NCBI RefSeq assembly: GCF_014650175.1 | Contig: NZ_BMUL01000004.1 | Coordinates: 310,001 to 374,000 of the forward strand | Direction of reading: 5' to 3' | From: Streptomyces termitum | GTDB lineage: Bacteria > Actinomycetota > Actinomycetes > Streptomycetales > Streptomycetaceae | DNA length: 64,000 nucleotides | Shown: piece after piece, positions 60,080-64,000 of the stretch | Layout of the letters: each line of letters starts with the position of its first letter | Numbering within the stretch: the stretch's first letter is position 1 | Program-made: the position numbers and the translations under genes | The notes under the pieces: model-generated | What the model saw: only the letters and a program-made list of their open reading frames with translations | Database searches by the model: none | Told to the model about the DNA's origin: nothing

Positions 60080-60694
60080 TCACGACGCCGACGGGTCCGC
60101 CGGCCTGGCCTTCTGCGGGTGGATCGTCTCGTGCCGGGCCAGCATCGCCACGTACTCGGCGATCTTCCGGGTTCGCGTCTCGGCCCGTTTGACGGCATTG
60201 ACCCGGTTGATGAGGGCGAAGCGGTTGGTCCTGGTGAGTACCTCGAACATCGCCTGCGCCGCTGGGTCGGCGGCGATCGCGACGCGCAGGTCGGCCGGCA
60301 CCTCCGCTTCCGATGACGGCGCGTAGGCGGCCGTCCACCGCCCGTCGGCCTTCGCGGCGTCGACCGCGGCGCGGCCGGCGGGCCGCATCAGGCCGGCCGC
60401 CTCCAGCCGGGCCACGTTGGCGACGTTGCGCCGGGACCAGACGCTGCGGGGCCGGCGCGGGGTGAACCGCCGCCAGGAGCTCTCCTCGTCGCGCTTGCGG
60501 GCCTGCCCGTCGATCCAGCCGAAGCACAGTGCCTCGTCGACCGCCTGCTGCCAGGTCAGCGTGGTGATGGTGCCGCCCTTCCTGGTCAGGGCGAGCCACA
60601 CGCCAGGGGAGACGGTGTGGTTGTCCAGCAGCCACGCGCGCAGCGCCGCGCTGTCGGCAACGATCAACTCATCCAGTTCGGTTCCGGTCACCAC
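60080..60694 (-). CDS. YdeI/OmpD-associated family protein
   Basis: The 204-residue soluble protein begins at GTG 60694 (MVTGTELDELIVADSAALRAW). It has the family features VWLALTRKGGTITTLTWQQA, VDEALCFGWIDGQARKRDEE and the W-x-x-R-F-T-P-R-R-P segment, with an RNRFALINRVNAVKRAETR helix near the end. YdeI-like proteins are widespread and linked to stress, but their mechanism is unclear. It converges with the WYL remnant and appears intact. Confidence 0.85.
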   Translation of the reverse strand: MVTGTELDELIVADSAALRAWLLDNHTVSPGVWLALTRKGGTITTLTWQQAVDEALCFGWIDGQARKRDEESSWRRFTPRRPRSVWSRRNVANVARLEAAGLMRPAGRAAVDAAKADGRWTAAYAPSSEAEVPADLRVAIAADPAAQAMFEVLTRTNRFALINRVNAVKRAETRTRKIAEYVAMLARHETIHPQKARPADPSAS

Positions 60695-60844
60695 CGCAGG
60701 TTAGTGCCGCAACCAGGCGTCGCGGCCTTCCGGGGCGACTCGTTGAGCCCGCGGCGTCGATGCCGGCCCGGCTCGCCCCCGCCGACGCCACCGCGACCGG
60801 CCTCGCATCCGAGGCCGGAGAAGACCGGAGTCGCTACGCCGACG

Positions 60845-60975
60845 ACCACGTACGGTCACCAGCGGGTTGGGCCCGAGGCGGGTGACAATGCTGTCCCGGT
60901 GGGTGGCGTTGCGTCCGCCGCGCGGCCCGGTGGAGAGGTACGCGTCGGGGTTCGGTCCGGCGGTGCTCGTGCGGC
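60845..60975 (-). pseudogene. Second tyrosine recombinase remnant
   Basis: The minus strand encodes TAGPNPDAYLSTGPRGGRNA then THRDSIVTRLG, the same integrase segment as at 16912-17010, with an internal deletion (the AVLRDA part is missing). Both fragments derive from related integrases. Around it, 60695-61163 holds no complete gene. An imperfect inverted repeat built on CAGGGCCCC/GGGGCCCTG lies at about 61037-61100. Confidence 0.7.
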
Positions 60976-61163
60976 AGTCGGGCGACATGTTCGACGCCGC
61001 TCATGCGAGACATCGAGCGTGGCAGGCCACGGGACGAACAGGGCCCCTTCGGTCGCCGGTGTGATGAGTGGAATCACCATGCCGACGACGAGGGGCCCTG
61101 CCTCGTCAACACCCCCGCCGATCAGCTCATTTCACTCCCCGGCACGGGATGGAAGGGGCTCGC

Positions 61164-61589
61164 TCACTTGCGCAGCTGGCGCCACGTGGAGGGCCCGACG
61201 ATGCCGTCCGCCCCGATTCCCCGGGCCCGCTGGAACGCTGTGACCGCGTTCTTGGTCGCGGGGCCGAACTGGCCGTCGACCGTCAGGCTGTAGCCGTGGT
61301 AAATGGCGAGACACTGGATCTCCCGGACCCTGTCACCGGTGTCTCCCTGCCTGATGATGACGTTCCAGGCCCAGCTGTAGCCTGCGGTCAGTCCGGCGTA
61401 GTCCACCCCCACCTTCCAGTGGACGGAGCACGCGGCCTGCGTCGAGGCGGTCGAAAGGTTCCGCTCTGTCTCCGTCGAGGCGGCTGCTGTGCCGGAACCG
61501 GCGAGCACGGTTCCCAGGGCGAGGGCGGAGCAGGCAGCCGCTCCGGTGAAAGCGGCGCGGAACCGCGTGGTCGAGGGCCGCAGGCTCAT
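61164..61589 (-). CDS. Secreted peptidoglycan-binding domain protein
   Basis: From ATG 61589, with AAGGAGG upstream, the product has 141 residues. It has a signal peptide (about 1-37, ending GTAAAS), then a short linker and a C-terminal PG_binding_1 domain: GDTGDRVREIQCLAIYHGYS, LTVDGQFGPATKNAVTAFQR and GIVGPSTWRQL. It has no catalytic domain, so it probably binds cell wall, or regulates or inhibits an amidase. Two cysteines (CSVHWKV and IQCLAI) could form a disulfide. It is a single-gene unit. Confidence 0.87.
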   Translation of the reverse strand: MSLRPSTTRFRAAFTGAAACSALALGTVLAGSGTAAASTETERNLSTASTQAACSVHWKVGVDYAGLTAGYSWAWNVIIRQGDTGDRVREIQCLAIYHGYSLTVDGQFGPATKNAVTAFQRARGIGADGIVGPSTWRQLRK

Positions 61590-62165
61590 AGTTCCTCCTT
61601 GGTCGGTGCACTGTGTCGCCGCATCAGGATGATGCGGCGACACAGTGGCATGACGGGGAAGAGTCCACCGGAAGCGTTGTCCTGTTCCGGACGGAACGAA
61701 GCTGTCCAGTGACTGTCTTGCACTCCTGTGATTCGTGATTCCGATGTGGTGATCGCCACCGGAAATCCCTGGCGGACGATGAGCGTCGATTTCCGGATAG
61801 TGGCGCGATGCGGCTAGGTGGTCAGCGGCTCGTATGCTCGGGCCTCTTCAAGATCGTATATCCATGTCGCAGGTAGACCCGGCTGTATAAAACAAAGAAT
61901 CCTGCGCAATGCCTCCGCAGGAGGCTCAGGAGCTCTAGCGAGCGGGTGGCCGGTTGGCCTCAGGAGAAGCGGGAGGCCGGACGAGGTGCTCCGGAGGCTG
62001 AAAAAGATTGGTCGTCACCATGGGTGATGGCATCAGCGTGACCCAAACTGAAGGCCCTGGGTTCGTAGTGTCGCCAAGTGTTCCGTGAGTTCGGTTCGGC
62101 AATCGGCTTCGTCAACCTGCTTGGCGTGGGTAATTGCCAAGATGTGCGGATCGGGCCGTCGATAT
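61590..62165. other. Intergenic region without a recognisable gene
   Basis: These 576 bases are less GC-rich and show no coding bias on either strand, no tRNA fold and no clear long hairpin. The 5' end presumably holds the promoter of the peptidoglycan-binding protein gene. Confidence 0.35.
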
Positions 62166-62885
62166 CTATCGAGGCTGCTTCCACTCGGTCCGGGTGAGTT
62201 GATACTCGACTTCACCGTGCTCGGAGTCCTCGATCGCCTCCGGCCGGTCCCCGGTGAAGTTCCGGACGAAGGACAGGCCCGTTTTCTCCATGACGCGACG
62301 GGAGCGGACGTTGACGGCCATGGTGTTCGCGGTGACCCGCTCGACCCCGAGTTCCGCGAACCCCTTGTGGACCAGGGCCCGGGACCCCTCGGTGGCATAG
62401 CCGTGCCCCCACGCCGCCTGGTTCAACCGGTAACCGAGCTCGACCACGGCGGGACCGTGCTCCTCCAGCGGTCGGAACTCGAACCAGCCCAGGAACGCGC
62501 CGGTGGTCCTTTCCCGCGCGGCCCAGTAACCGCGGGGCTCCCGGCACGGGTAGTCGTGCAGGAGCCGCGGCAGGGTCCGCGTCCCGACCGGCTCCCGACT
62601 TGCGGGGCGGCCGCCGTTGATGAGGCGCATGACCTCGGGGTCGTTGTCCAGGGCGAGCAAGTGGTCGATGTCGGCCGCCGTGAACGCGCGCAGGACGAGC
62701 CGGTCGGTCTCCAGGAAGTCGGACGTGCCGCGATCCTCACCACGGGGAGGCTGGGCCCGCCACTGTTTTCCGATCGGCGGCGGACGGTGGTGTGCATGCC
62801 GCGCGGGCCTCGGACGGCTCGGCCGGGACGCCCCGCTCGAAGCGGGCCCGGCTCGGGCGAGTGCGACGAGGCGGGGTGCATCCAC
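62166..62885 (-). CDS. GNAT family N-acetyltransferase (RimJ/RimL-like), start uncertain
   Basis: The recognisable domain runs from FLETDRLVLRAFTAADIDHL (about 62717) to the stop at 62166. It contains the acetyl-CoA loop ELGYRLNQAAWGHGYATEGS and NVRSRRVMEKTGLSFVRNF, so it is complete as a GNAT domain. The only in-frame start codon upstream of the domain is ATG 62885, which lies inside a transposase remnant and adds about 55 unrelated residues. The GTG-GTG pair near the expected start is in another frame. The native start may have been lost, so activity is doubtful. Confidence 0.7.
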   Translation of the reverse strand: MDAPRLVALARAGPASSGASRPSRPRPARHAHHRPPPIGKQWRAQPPRGEDRGTSDFLETDRLVLRAFTAADIDHLLALDNDPEVMRLINGGRPASREPVGTRTLPRLLHDYPCREPRGYWAARERTTGAFLGWFEFRPLEEHGPAVVELGYRLNQAAWGHGYATEGSRALVHKGFAELGVERVTANTMAVNVRSRRVMEKTGLSFVRNFTGDRPEAIEDSEHGEVEYQLTRTEWKQPR

Positions 62886-62965
62886 GGCCCGCCGGCGTTG
62901 CTGGCCGACTCGATGAGCTTGAAGGGCATGACCAGGGCGGCGACCCGGCTGCCTGCACCCTTGGT
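62790..62965 (-). pseudogene. IS256-family transposase C-terminal remnant
   Basis: Three frames on the minus strand together give the end of an IS256-type transposase: FKLIESASNAGG (about 62924), then DAPRLVALARAG (about 62882), then ARFERGVPAEPSEARAA (about 62840). Relatives end with KLIESAQxRWRAVNAPHLVALVRAGARFExG, so the order is native but the frame is broken at least twice. Its insertion or decay touches the 5' end of the GNAT gene. Confidence 0.65.
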
Positions 62966-63119
62966 GCCTTGCGCCCGCCTGCCGTGCCGGGGGCGTCCGG
63001 GGTCTTCACCGGGGTGGTGGCGCCGGTCGTCGATCGGGGGTGGCGAGGGTGGTGGTCGACTCGGAGGGTGTGGTGTTCGGCCTCGTCAGCGGCTATGCAT
63101 GGTGTGTATACATGGCAGG

Positions 63120-63134
63120 TATAGTTCCGCGGTA
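63120..63134 (+). promoter_or_regulatory. TATAGT -10 element of a probably leaderless gene
   Basis: TATAGT at 63120-63125 ends only 8 bases before ATG 63134, so transcription would start at or next to the start codon. There is no purine-rich ribosome binding site. Just upstream, TGTGTATACATG has a GTATAC core typical of GntR-type operators. The -35 is weak. Confidence 0.5.
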
Positions 63135-63766
63135 TGGCTCCTCTGACCGCATTTCGCCGCGACAGCCCCGGCACCGTGCTCACCGCGACCGCCGTCTTCG
63201 GACTGCTGCTCGGCTGGGCGACGTACGGCCTGCACGGGATATGGCCCTGGCTGGACCGGGCGACCAACTCGTCGTCCACCTGGATCATCTGGACCGCCGT
63301 GGCCGGTGCGCTGATCCGCGACCGGTGGGTCGCCGTCTGGAGCGGTGCGCTGATGATGCTCGCGACCTGCTGCGGCTACTACGCGGCGTCCGCTCTCGGG
63401 GGCACCTTCGGGGCCGGAGGGCTCGGGACCGCCGCCGTGTGGGCGGCGGCCGGACTGGCCGGAGGGCCCCTGCTGGGGTGGGCGGGGTGGGCCGTACGGC
63501 GTGCGCGGAGCGAGCTGCGCGCGGTTGCCGGAGCCGTCATCGCCATGGTGGTGCTGGGGGAGGGGCTCTGGCTGGGGCTGGCGCTCCGCTACTGGGAAAC
63601 GGCGTTCGTCTTCCTGGCCGCCGGTGTGCTGCTCACCGCCCTCCTGACCGTCTACCTGGCGCGCGCCGGGGTGCGCCGCTCCTGGCTGTGCGCGGTACTC
63701 GCTCCCGTGGGCGGCCTCGTCTTCTACCTCGCCGAGAAGGGCATCCTCAACGGCCTGATCGGATAG
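63134..63766 (+). CDS. DUF6518 family membrane protein
   Basis: The 210-residue protein has about seven hydrophobic helices and short loops. AVFGLLLGWATYGLHGIWPW, then LDRATNSSSTWIIWTAVAGA near the N-terminus and a final GGLVFYLAEKGILNGLIG fit the DUF6518 family of actinobacterial membrane proteins. No catalytic or binding motif is evident. It appears to be transcribed alone from a promoter that produces a leaderless message. The remaining 234 bases to the window edge hold no gene I can support. Confidence 0.75.
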   Translation: MAPLTAFRRDSPGTVLTATAVFGLLLGWATYGLHGIWPWLDRATNSSSTWIIWTAVAGALIRDRWVAVWSGALMMLATCCGYYAASALGGTFGAGGLGTAAVWAAAGLAGGPLLGWAGWAVRRARSELRAVAGAVIAMVVLGEGLWLGLALRYWETAFVFLAAGVLLTALLTVYLARAGVRRSWLCAVLAPVGGLVFYLAEKGILNGLIG

Positions 63767-64000
63767 GCGTGACGTCGTCGGACCCCCACCCGCCGAACGC
63801 GCGAGCCGCGGTGCGGGCCGGGCGAACCTCCTGACGGGTGCGGCGTACGGCGGCTGTTCGCGGGCCGGGTCCCCTCCGCCGTCCGCCACCGGGGACGGCG
63901 ACGTGCGGGCTGCGGACGACGCGCCGGTGCGCCTTCGCCGCCCGGCACCGAGGCCGGTGGCGACGGCCTGGCCCGGTCCGGACGCGGAGGAGAGGGCCGT

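Noticed and set aside
61037..61100. Inverted repeat CAGGGCCCC/GGGGCCCTG as an IS end or terminator
   Set aside because: The arms are imperfect beyond nine bases and no transposase gene accompanies them, so its nature cannot be decided.

Overview
The window is high-GC actinobacterial DNA and almost certainly comes from a Streptomyces chromosome. The signs are near-universal G/C in third codon positions, GTG starts, a complete conservon (cvnABCD), several secreted glycoside hydrolases with CBM2, CBM10 or ricin-type modules, and sugar ABC importers that carry no ATPase of their own. Only sequence reading was possible. Functions are family assignments, and operators and promoters are predictions.

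Layout. 0-16.2 kb is chromosomal housekeeping and regulation: an STM4014/STM4015 pair, a DUF6745 gene with a small partner, a SIMPL protein, a TetR gene divergent from a metallo-beta-lactamase-fold hydrolase across repeated palindromes, an OGG-fold protein, a fragment of a polyketide synthase AT domain, an AlkC-type DNA glycosylase, an unknown 108-aa protein behind a promoter/operator, a triple-repeat Cys-rich protein, a second TetR, the conservon with a GAF protein, and an acyl-CoA-dehydrogenase-like protein. 16.6-21.5 kb is a scrap zone starting at a tRNA-Pro gene: a tyrosine-recombinase remnant, transposase fragments, two insertion sequences, an SMI1/KNR4 protein and a Ser/Thr kinase broken by a nonsense codon and by an IS.

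21.8-37.7 kb reads as one beta-mannan utilisation locus. It holds two secreted GH5 mannanases, a CUT1 importer (binding protein and two permeases), a cytoplasmic GH2 beta-mannosidase, a ROK sugar kinase and mannose-6-phosphate isomerase, with two LacI regulators. Together they could take mannan to fructose-6-phosphate. Two palindrome families recur upstream of these genes. A half-size ABC exporter lies inside the locus.

38.4-57.5 kb continues with galactose/galactan functions: a galactonate dehydratase next to a truncated SDR, an AraFGH-like importer, a GH35 beta-galactosidase with a second CUT1 importer under a third LacI regulator, a decayed fourth lacI, and secreted GH43 (exo-beta-1,3-galactanase type) and GH30 (endo-beta-1,6-galactanase type) enzymes, followed by a DeoR regulator. 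The set suggests degradation of plant arabinogalactan and galactomannan.

57.7-64 kb holds a VWA protein and then another partly decayed stretch: a frameshifted epoxide-hydrolase-like gene, a degenerate WYL regulator, a second integrase remnant and an IS256-type transposase tail. Intact YdeI-like, peptidoglycan-binding, GNAT and DUF6518 genes lie among these.
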